NCBI RefSeq assembly: GCF_011602365.1
Contig: NZ_JAAONZ010000003.1
Span: forward strand, 62,001-126,000
Direction: 5' to 3'
DNA: 64,000 bases
Origin: Pseudomaricurvus hydrocarbonicus
Lineage (GTDB): Bacteria > Pseudomonadota > Gammaproteobacteria > Pseudomonadales > Cellvibrionaceae
Shown here: in pieces, positions 44,331 through 53,629 of the stretch
How positions within the stretch are numbered: position 1 is the first letter of the stretch
Layout: each line of letters begins with the position of its first letter
Notes under the pieces: model-generated
Seen by the model: only the letters and a program-made list of their open reading frames with translations
The model's database searches: none
What the model was told of the DNA's origin: nothing
Program-made: the position numbers and the translations under genes

Positions 44331-44916
44331 GGCGGGCCTCCCCCTGCGGGCTCTTGAGGATGGACTGTCGAACCAGCCATTCACCGGCAAACAAGGCGCC
44401 CATGGCGATGTAGGCGATCAGGCCGTTGTACAGTGCCCAGACTTCGGTGGAGCCAAACAGGGTCGTGAGCAGCGCGCACAACCCGTTGAGCAAAAAAAAT
44501 ACACACCACACCTGCGTTACCCGGCGGGTATAGCGGATGCCCTGATCGGACAGCTGGGGGTCTGAGATGCGGGCGAACCGTTCAATCATGGAGGGGGGGA
44601 ATTTGAGGGACCAGAGGAACAGCAGCAGCAGGCTGGCATTGATCATCACCGGGTAGAATTTAAGCCCCACGGCGCTGTTGGTGGCCCAGGACCACAGTCC
44701 CAACAGGGCAATGGCCGGCAGCCACAGCCAGTGGTTCAGTGGTGATCGATCCAGGGTCAGCAGGCGGATGCCGGCCAGAGCCACAAGCAGAATGACTAAA
44801 CTACGGGCGTCAAACGCTTGCAGGCCAAAATAGACGGCGAGTGGGTAAAGGAGGGTCATACAACCCAGGACAATGCGTATCAACATCTGCAGTGGCTTAA
44901 ATGGTCCGCGGTGCAT
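44323..44916 (-). CDS. apeG: multipass membrane protein of aryl polyene clusters (COG4648-like)
   Basis: A 197-residue integral membrane protein with five to six hydrophobic helices, including IVLGCMTLLYPLAVYFGLQAF, LWLPAIALLGLWSWAT and MINASLLLLFLWSLKFPPS. It has the conserved cytoplasmic stretch SMIERFARISDPQLSDQGIRYTRRVTQVWC. The family is found next to ACP and ligase genes in such clusters; its function is not known to me. The start is uncertain (44916 or the ATG at 44886, neither with a clear Shine-Dalgarno). A 130-base gap separates it from the ACP genes. Confidence 0.88.
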   Translation of the reverse strand: MHRGPFKPLQMLIRIVLGCMTLLYPLAVYFGLQAFDARSLVILLVALAGIRLLTLDRSPLNHWLWLPAIALLGLWSWATNSAVGLKFYPVMINASLLLLFLWSLKFPPSMIERFARISDPQLSDQGIRYTRRVTQVWCVFFLLNGLCALLTTLFGSTEVWALYNGLIAYIAMGALFAGEWLVRQSILKSPQGEARHE

Positions 44917-45046
44917 CAGGGACAGGGTCCCGGGAAGGCCTGCGCAATATCAGGCCCGTTTCAGTATTATGCGTTCGTTGTGTGCCGGTCAGTTGTGTGA
45001 CCCAATTGTATTGCCAACCTGGTGTTGCCGGCTTCGCTTGCCGGGC

Positions 45047-45307
45047 TCAGCTTGAGGCCATCAGCTCCTCGACGGCCGCGATGATGTCACCGACACTGCG
45101 CACGTTTTTAAAGTCTTCGGGCTTGATTTTTTTACCGGTCAGCTTTTTCAGCTCAACCACCAGATCAACGGCGTCAATGCTGTCGATGTCCAGGTCTTCG
45201 TAAAGCTGGGCTTCGGTCGTGATCTGTGCCGCGTCCAGTTCAAACAGTTCGACCAGAATGTCTCTGACCTTGTTTTCAATCTCGATTGTTGAAACCATGT
45301 TTTCCAC
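45047..45307 (-). CDS. apeF: acyl carrier protein
   Basis: An 86-residue acidic four-helix carrier protein with phosphopantetheine attachment Ser in LYEDLDIDSIDAVDLVVELKK (the DSID motif). It carries the growing aryl polyene chain or the starter; the second ACP lies directly upstream, three bases away. It must be activated by the phosphopantetheinyl transferase at 48 kb. Confidence 0.95.
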   Translation of the reverse strand: MENMVSTIEIENKVRDILVELFELDAAQITTEAQLYEDLDIDSIDAVDLVVELKKLTGKKIKPEDFKNVRSVGDIIAAVEELMASS

Positions 45308-45309
45308 CC

Positions 45310-45570
45310 TTATGCGGTTGTGTAGCTGCTGACCAGCTGAGCCAGATTGTGAACACTGGAGAAGTGTTTTTTGGTCTCTTCGGCATCAGCGTCTACCTTG
45401 ACGCCGTAGCGTTTTTGCAAGGCTAATCCCAGTTCCAGGGCATCAATCGAGTCCAGACCCAGCCCTTCCACAAACAAGGCTTCCTCACTGTCGATGTCCT
45501 CAACCGTGATATCTTCAAGATCCAATGTGTCAATGATGAGCTGCTTCAATTCCTGTTCTAGTGCCTTCAT
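45310..45570 (-). CDS. apeE: acyl carrier protein
   Basis: An 86-residue carrier protein with the pantetheine Ser in FVEGLGLDSIDALELGLALQ. It is distinct in sequence from the adjacent ACP, as usual for the paired carriers of aryl polyene systems. The ATG at 45570 overlaps the end of the acyltransferase gene by about 40 bases; a TTG at 45603 would add 11 residues. Confidence 0.95.
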   Translation of the reverse strand: MKALEQELKQLIIDTLDLEDITVEDIDSEEALFVEGLGLDSIDALELGLALQKRYGVKVDADAEETKKHFSSVHNLAQLVSSYTTA

Positions 45571-46333
45571 GGGTACCAAGTTCCTGGGTGAAATAATGTT
45601 CAAAATAACGGGTTAGTTGTCGAGCGGCCACGGTGGGTATTTGCTCTTGCTGAAGCTCATCCAGCGCCATCACGGGCTGGGGTTGCAGCGAAATATGGAA
45701 AGGTCTGTCGGGTATTTGATACCACTTTAACTCCTTGGTCAGTGTACTGGGTTCGCAGCGGATAATCACCGGTCTGACCTGGCAATCACAGCGCAGGGCA
45801 ATGTTGGCGGCTCCCCGTTGCATTTTCAGGTCCTGCCCCTGGGTGGTGCGTGTTCCCTCGGGAAAGACAATGACGCTGTTGCCCCGCTGAAAGGAGTGTT
45901 TGGCCAGCTCGATCACGGCTTCGGAGCTGTCATTGGCGATATAGTTGGCGACACTGATGGGGCCGCGGGTAAAAGGGTTGCGCAGCAGGCTGCTTTTCAC
46001 CACGCAATCGGCCTGTTTGATGAAGGCGATGAGGAACACGATGTCGATCAGTGTCGGGTGGTTGGCGATGATCAGCTGCCCGGGGCGATTGAGAGCCTCC
46101 TGCTGTGCAACGGTGTAGGTCAAAATGCCGAGACCGCGCATCATTTCCATAAAGCCACGAAAGGCATAATGGATCAGGGCTTTGGCCCGGCGCTCCTTGA
46201 GTTGGGCGCTGCCGGGCATCAGGTAAAAGGCCGGCAAGGCCAGCAGCGTCAGCACGACGCCCCCCAGGCCAAACATCAGAAAGCTGAAGCCGGTAGCCAG
46301 CACGCGCCAGTATTTAAACAGGGTGCACAGCAT
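45530..46333 (-). CDS. apeD: 1-acyl-glycerol-3-phosphate acyltransferase-like (PlsC fold)
   Basis: A 267-residue PlsC-type acyltransferase: N-terminal membrane helix (FLMFGLGGVVLTLLALPAF), HX4D motif in ANHPTLIDIVF, and FPEGTRTTQGQ. It probably builds the lipid to which the polyene is linked (inference). The ATG at 46333 lies two bases after the apeC stop, and a slightly longer frame starts at 46357. The extreme C-terminus overlaps the following ACP gene. Confidence 0.9.
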   Translation of the reverse strand: MLCTLFKYWRVLATGFSFLMFGLGGVVLTLLALPAFYLMPGSAQLKERRAKALIHYAFRGFMEMMRGLGILTYTVAQQEALNRPGQLIIANHPTLIDIVFLIAFIKQADCVVKSSLLRNPFTRGPISVANYIANDSSEAVIELAKHSFQRGNSVIVFPEGTRTTQGQDLKMQRGAANIALRCDCQVRPVIIRCEPSTLTKELKWYQIPDRPFHISLQPQPVMALDELQQEQIPTVAARQLTRYFEHYFTQELGTHEGTRTGIEAAHH

Positions 46334-46335
46334 GG

Positions 46336-47184
46336 TCACGACTGCACTTGTGACCATTGCCAGGTATTGCGGGTCCCGGGCAACAGCAATTCGGAGGGGG
46401 GGTGAGCGGTTAACATCCAGCGCAACAGGCTAATCGCCTGGGGCTCGTTGATCGGCGGGGCTGCTCTTTCAGAGGGGCTCAGCGCCGGGGAGTCCGCCGC
46501 GGGTGGCAGCACTTGCAAATGATAGCGGCGTGAGTCGGTGGCGCCCTGGGTCAGCAAAAAAGCCACGGCGTAGGGGTAGTGCGGCAGTATAGGCTGATTG
46601 CTTTCCCGGGTGTGGGCATAGACCGCGGGCACCGGTTCGTCATAGATGACGCAGAGGACTTCATTGGTCGCCGGCTCGCGGCTCTCGTCATTGCCGGTGG
46701 GGAGCAGCCCTCTCTGTCTCAGTGACGCTTGTTCCTGCAAAATGGCCTGGGCTTCCATTAGGCCCGTGGAGACATCTTCTAGCCCGCAGGCCAGGGCCGT
46801 CACGTTACTGGGGTCTTTGCGAGTGATCGACAGCAGGCCGCCAATGGCGTTGTGTACAGACAGGCTGAAATGGGTTGGTGACAACTCTTGCTGGTGGGCC
46901 AGGTCGTTGAGCAGGCCCAGGGTGCGGGTTAAATCGCCGTGTCGACTGACCAGCACACAGGGGGTGTCGGCCCTGGAAGCCAGCAGGGGCATGGCGGTTG
47001 CCAGGGCCATCTTGCCCAGGGGGCTCAACCGACGTCTTAGCATGGCCGGAATCTCAGCCACTGACGGCTTTTCCTCGCCGCCGATGGCGCGCTGTCCCGC
47101 CGCCCACTGTTGCCAGTGTTCCGGGGTGTTGAGGCCGGGCGCCCAAGCAGACCATGCTGTTACAGATATTGTCAGGGAACTCAT
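46336..47184 (-). CDS. apeC: ketosynthase chain-length-factor-like subunit
   Basis: A 282-residue protein related to the N-terminal part of ketosynthases (Ketoacyl-synt_2 type), starting MSSLTISVTAWSAWAPG. It lacks a Cys in the place of the KS nucleophile (SVHNAIGGLLSI instead), so it is non-condensing. In characterised systems it pairs with ApeO to set chain length. It is the first gene of the minus-strand operon, and GAGG precedes its ATG. Upstream lies the shared promoter region with the apeA-like gene. Confidence 0.92.
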   Translation of the reverse strand: MSSLTISVTAWSAWAPGLNTPEHWQQWAAGQRAIGGEEKPSVAEIPAMLRRRLSPLGKMALATAMPLLASRADTPCVLVSRHGDLTRTLGLLNDLAHQQELSPTHFSLSVHNAIGGLLSITRKDPSNVTALACGLEDVSTGLMEAQAILQEQASLRQRGLLPTGNDESREPATNEVLCVIYDEPVPAVYAHTRESNQPILPHYPYAVAFLLTQGATDSRRYHLQVLPPAADSPALSPSERAAPPINEPQAISLLRWMLTAHPPSELLLPGTRNTWQWSQVQS

Positions 47185-47341
47185 GGCGCCTCGTTATTAA
47201 CCCGGTATTACCGCTGCAGTGGCAATTGTGCGTAGTTCTTGGGGAAGTTGGTTCAAAAAAGGCATGTATTTTAACGTTTCGTGAAGGCGAGGCAAGCGCG
47301 GAGTGGTAATCTGTCGGAGGTGAGATTTTTTTGCCCTTACT

Positions 47342-47369
47342 GGTTTAAACTGCAGGAGGTTTAAACTGC
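47342..47369. promoter_or_regulatory. paired GTTTAAAC palindromes in the divergent aryl polyene promoter region
   Basis: The 12-mer GGTTTAAACTGC occurs at 47342-47353 and 47358-47369, 16 bases apart. Each contains the palindrome GTTTAAAC. It lies in the 289-base spacer between apeC and the apeA-like gene and could be an operator for the cluster. Confidence 0.45.
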
Positions 47370-47473
47370 GGCTGGTTAACACGGGCTGCAACCGGCCGGG
47401 GCCCGCAGGTATTGACTGGTCGGCCTGAGCGGCCAAAACTCTTAACTCAATAAAACAATCAAAGGACACGGAC

Positions 47474-47908
47474 ATGTTGTTACGACTGATGGTAGTGGCT
47501 CTCTCTCTGACGGTGTTTTCTGAGGCGTCGATGGCGAGAGACGATAAGCTGTTTTTCTCTTTGGAAAGTGCGATGAACTCGGATTTGGCCAAAATGAAGC
47601 TGGATCAAGAGGTGACGTTCTCGTTTGGCGAGCAGGCGCCAGCCTTCACCGACAAGAAAGGGACCTTTGTTTCCAATAAAAAGACCAATGCGTTCAACAA
47701 ATCGGACCAGGCCGCCTGTGAGCGGGCTTTTATCTCGGCCATGCTGTCATTGCGCGACCGCGCTTTGAAAGAAGGTGGCAATGCGGTGGTCAATATTCAC
47801 AGCTTTTACAATCAAGACGCGTATTTCAGCGATACCGATTATGAATGTCACGCCGGTGCAGTGATGGCCGGGGTGGCTCTGAAAGGTACTGTGGTGACCG
47901 TGAAGTGA
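47474..47908 (+). CDS. apeA: exported small protein of aryl polyene clusters (apeA-like)
   Basis: A 144-residue protein with a signal peptide (MLLRLMVVALSLTVFSEASMA) and a mature domain with FVSNKKTNAFNKSDQAACERAF and DYECHAGAVMAGVALKG. It probably has one disulfide between its two Cys. Homologues are often labelled excinuclease ATPase subunit, which is a misleading name because there is no Walker motif here. Its position opposite apeC fits the apeA slot of known clusters. AAAGGA lies upstream of the ATG. The function is unknown, probably periplasmic or outer membrane. Confidence 0.85.
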   Translation: MLLRLMVVALSLTVFSEASMARDDKLFFSLESAMNSDLAKMKLDQEVTFSFGEQAPAFTDKKGTFVSNKKTNAFNKSDQAACERAFISAMLSLRDRALKEGGNAVVNIHSFYNQDAYFSDTDYECHAGAVMAGVALKGTVVTVK

Positions 47909-48027
47909 GTTGCAGGTGGCGGTTTATGGGGGGCTGGCTGGCGGGCCTGAGCCCTGGCGATGAACGGAACACTGCCTGTGCCCCCGGGTCCCGGTGTTTG
48001 CTGTAACCCGGCCGCCAGAGGTTAGTT

Positions 48028-48846
48028 TTGCTCAAGACTGAGTCTTCCCCGCCGCTGGCATTGCTGCTTTGGCATACCCCCTCGCTGTCGCCTTCGACGG
48101 CAGCGAGGTTATTGCCCGTGCTCAGTGCGGCTGAGCAGCAACGCTACGGCCGCATCCGTGCGCCGCGTCGCCAGCGGGAGTATCTGGCGGGCCATTTTCT
48201 GGTGCGAGAAGCGCTTACCTGTCTGTTGCCGGGTTGGCGGGCCAGCCATCGTCTTGAGCTTGATGGACAGCAGCTGCGCGTACACGGACCGCAGGCGTCG
48301 GCAGTGGATGTGAACCTGTCTCACAGTGGAGACTGGGTCGCCTGCCTCGCCGGAGTGAATACCCGGGTCGGGGTAGATGTTGAAATGCCCCGGCGGCCGC
48401 GCAATTGTCTGGAGCTGGCGTCAGAATTCTTCGCCGAGGGTGAATTTCAGCAGTTGCAAGCCTTGCCCGCCGAGCAGCGAGCGTCGGCGTTTTACCGGCT
48501 GTGGACGTTAAAAGAGAGTCACCTCAAGGCCCGCCGCTCGGGCATTTCTGCCGTCGAGCTGGCGCGGGAGTTTGTGCCGCTTGACGGTGAGCCCGGGTTT
48601 AAACCGCCGTTCAAAAAACCGGGTTTGTTGCAGGGAGTAACCGACTGGTTCAGTTACAGCTTCAGTGTGGCTTCGGCGGGCAGGGCGCAGGCGTCAGGGT
48701 GCGCGGCCACCCTGTTTGGCGCGATCACCCTGTCCGCGCCACTGTCGGTACCGCTGGCGGTGCAGGAATATACCCTGAGAGACGCTGGACAATCACCGCG
48801 CTCCCCGCTGACCTCCATTGCTCCCCGGGCATTCAGGGCGCGGTAA
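48028..48846 (+). CDS. apeB: Sfp-type 4'-phosphopantetheinyl transferase
   Basis: A 272-residue Sfp-type enzyme that activates the cluster ACPs. It has substrate-recognition DVNLSHSGDWVAC, magnesium-binding GVDVE and RLWTLKESHLKARR. It belongs to the apeB slot by position. It starts with TTG at 48028, preceded by AGAGG at six bases; no ATG or GTG is in frame nearby. The C-terminal 80 residues are rich in Ala, Pro and Ser and poorly conserved. It ends 20 bases from the uvrA stop, converging. Confidence 0.9.
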   Translation: MLKTESSPPLALLLWHTPSLSPSTAARLLPVLSAAEQQRYGRIRAPRRQREYLAGHFLVREALTCLLPGWRASHRLELDGQQLRVHGPQASAVDVNLSHSGDWVACLAGVNTRVGVDVEMPRRPRNCLELASEFFAEGEFQQLQALPAEQRASAFYRLWTLKESHLKARRSGISAVELAREFVPLDGEPGFKPPFKKPGLLQGVTDWFSYSFSVASAGRAQASGCAATLFGAITLSAPLSVPLAVQEYTLRDAGQSPRSPLTSIAPRAFRAR

Positions 48847-48866
48847 TCCATGACGTCCTCAAGCGA

Positions 48867-51692
<2,826 letters not shown>

Positions 51693-52351
51693 AGAAAGTC
51701 CAGTCCAGAATCAGGGTTTAAAACGACAAACGAGCAAGTATACGCGCTTTTGACGGTATTGGACCATGTGTCTTTGGCGTTGGATCATGTTTGGGCGGTG
51801 GGGGATGTTGCATGGGGCCCCGCGCCAGGCAGGTGTTGGCGGCGTCAGGTGTCAGCAAAGTGTAAAGAAAATCGACATTAATCGCGTCAGCCCTGCGCTG
51901 GCAAGATGACCCTGTGACGGGCGGGAGAGCGGCTGTGGTTTACGGCGCGCTGGGTGGGGCGCTTAAGAAGCAAAGGTTATTTGTGAGGTAGTTAGTACTT
52001 GCTAGCGCTATAAAAAGGGACATGGCGTTGAGGTTGCTGCCATTTAGAGGGACGTCCTGTGTGACATCCGCCCCGTGGGGTGCTGCTGTCGAAGTGTCAA
52101 AGTGCTTTACAGTGGGGTGCTGATGACGGACGAGGTGTTTTCCAGGTCCTTGATCGGTAATGACTTTTTGTGCTTGGCACCTTCCTTGCTGCAAGCACAG
52201 GTGTGATGCAGTCCAGGGCAAATGGATCGCTGAGTAGGGTGAAATGGATGGCTGAGCAGGCTGAAGGGACGGCATAAAGGATGACAAGGGTAAAAAGAAT
52301 GGAAGGGATGACAAATTGAAACAATCGTGACTTACACAAAGGGTAATTATC
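51693..52351. other. 659-base intergenic region upstream of the PEP-CTERM gene
   Basis: A divergent spacer with no supported gene. It has a sigma-54 promoter match toward the PEP-CTERM gene (listed) and a roughly 20-base direct repeat (AAATGGATNGCTGAG type) at 52220-52239 and 52242-52260. Confidence 0.55.
52174..52190 (+). promoter_or_regulatory. sigma-54 promoter of the PEP-CTERM gene
   Basis: TTGGCACCTTCCTTGCT carries the diagnostic GG (52176-52177) and GC (52188-52189) with exactly ten bases between, matching TGGCAC-N5-TTGC. It lies about 160 bases before the PEP-CTERM start. A 5' leader of about 150 bases would contain a direct repeat. Confidence 0.65.
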
Positions 52352-53455
52352 ATGATAAAGACAATAAAAAACCATTGGAGGAAAGCGCTGAAAACGTCGG
52401 TCGGCACCGCGTCAGCGCTTGCCCTGAGTTCCATGGCCTGGGCGGCACCGGAATTCTTCCTGCCGGGCGCGGGAGATGACATCGGCGGTTTGACGGTGCA
52501 AACCTGTACGGCGACGGATGCCGGTGGCGCTCCCCGCGATGCGCTCTGCGTGGACGGTACCAACCCCGATGGTGATGCCGGGATCGTTATCGCTTTCGCC
52601 TACGAAGGCTACTATTCCTATTCCATGAAATTCCTGAAAGCGATTCAGGACGCCGGCTACCTCGATGCCAATGTGTGGGGTGATTATGATCAGTCCACCG
52701 GCACCGGCGGGCTGGATGTCCTGCTGTATACCCGTTCTGCGGGTCAAAACAACCAGGATGTGGGGCCTACGGGCGACCAGAATTACGACTTTGAAGACCC
52801 GGTTGTTAACCCCAATGTTGAGGCGGTTGAAGGCTATTGGGGACAGAACGATGCCGACAACGACGGCACCAAGGACGACCTCGTGCCGGAAAACGGCAGC
52901 GAAGTGACGCTGCAGGCGGTGCAGGATTATCTGCACGCGTTTGATCCGGACAACGAAACCCCGGTGTTCTTCTTCGACCAAAACCAAACTGGTACCGAGC
53001 CATCGCTGGAGTTGAGTTTCGTGGTGAGAATCATTGACCCCACTACGGGCACTATTCTGGCAGAGTTTCCCCTCGACGCCCTCAACAATGGCACCTGGGA
53101 TCAAACTGAACGTGCGCTGGCCTTCGGTGAGGCCACTTTCACTGGGGAAACCCTGGGCGAGATCACTGTCGATCACAACCTCGGTTCCGGTAAGGTGGAT
53201 TTTGCCGCGGTCAACGCCGACATCATTCTGCAGGAGTTGATTGATGCCTACGGCGCGGACGCCTGGTTCGTCACGGGGCTGGATATGGCGGGTCTGAACG
53301 ACGGTGGTGAAGAGCTGTTCCTGTCCGGTCGTGTGGCACTCATACCTCCCCCTCCCCCCGGTGTGCCTGAGCCCATCAGTCTGCTTACCTTTGCCACCGG
53401 TCTGCTGGCCATGGCCTTTCTCGGGCGGCGCCGCAAAGGGGTGATCAAGGCTTGA
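52352..53455 (+). CDS. secreted PEP-CTERM protein
   Basis: A 367-residue protein exported by a signal peptide (residues 1-31) and ending in a PEP-CTERM sorting tail: VPEPISLL (338-345), a hydrophobic helix, then the basic LGRRRK. Such proteins are processed by exosortase/archaeosortase-like enzymes and linked to exopolysaccharide. The mature part is acidic (many Asp and Asn, for example NDADNDGTKDDLVP, like a calcium-binding loop) and I do not recognise its domain. No exosortase is in this window. A sigma-54 promoter lies upstream and a strong terminator follows. Confidence 0.92.
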   Translation: MIKTIKNHWRKALKTSVGTASALALSSMAWAAPEFFLPGAGDDIGGLTVQTCTATDAGGAPRDALCVDGTNPDGDAGIVIAFAYEGYYSYSMKFLKAIQDAGYLDANVWGDYDQSTGTGGLDVLLYTRSAGQNNQDVGPTGDQNYDFEDPVVNPNVEAVEGYWGQNDADNDGTKDDLVPENGSEVTLQAVQDYLHAFDPDNETPVFFFDQNQTGTEPSLELSFVVRIIDPTTGTILAEFPLDALNNGTWDQTERALAFGEATFTGETLGEITVDHNLGSGKVDFAAVNADIILQELIDAYGADAWFVTGLDMAGLNDGGEELFLSGRVALIPPPPPGVPEPISLLTFATGLLAMAFLGRRRKGVIKA

Positions 53456-53483
53456 GGTTTACCCCTAAGGCTTTTACCAAATG

Positions 53484-53511
53484 ACGGCTCCCTTCCAGGA
53501 GCCGTTTTTTT
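53484..53511 (+). terminator. terminator with duplicated downstream arm
   Basis: Stem ACGGCTCC / GGAGCCGT with loop CTTCCA is followed by seven T. Immediately after, a second copy of the right arm with its T run (AGGAGCCGTTTTTT, from 53512) is present, so the left arm could pair with either. Confidence 0.85.
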
Positions 53512-53629
53512 AGGAGCCGTTTTTTCTTCTATACTTTTCAGCAATGGCGGTGAGTAGAGGGTTGGGGTCTGTTCACTCCTTTACCGCCGACGGTAAAAGC
53601 CCGCCCACTTTTGAACTTCGGATTGCAGA

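Noticed and set aside
47474-47908. Excinuclease-like naming for the apeA-like protein
   Set aside because: There is a signal peptide and no Walker motif. The usual database name does not reflect function, and the nearby uvrA is unrelated.
51940-52563. Minus-strand 207-residue open frame upstream of the PEP-CTERM gene
   Set aside because: It overlaps the start of the well-supported PEP-CTERM gene and has no domain or Shine-Dalgarno.
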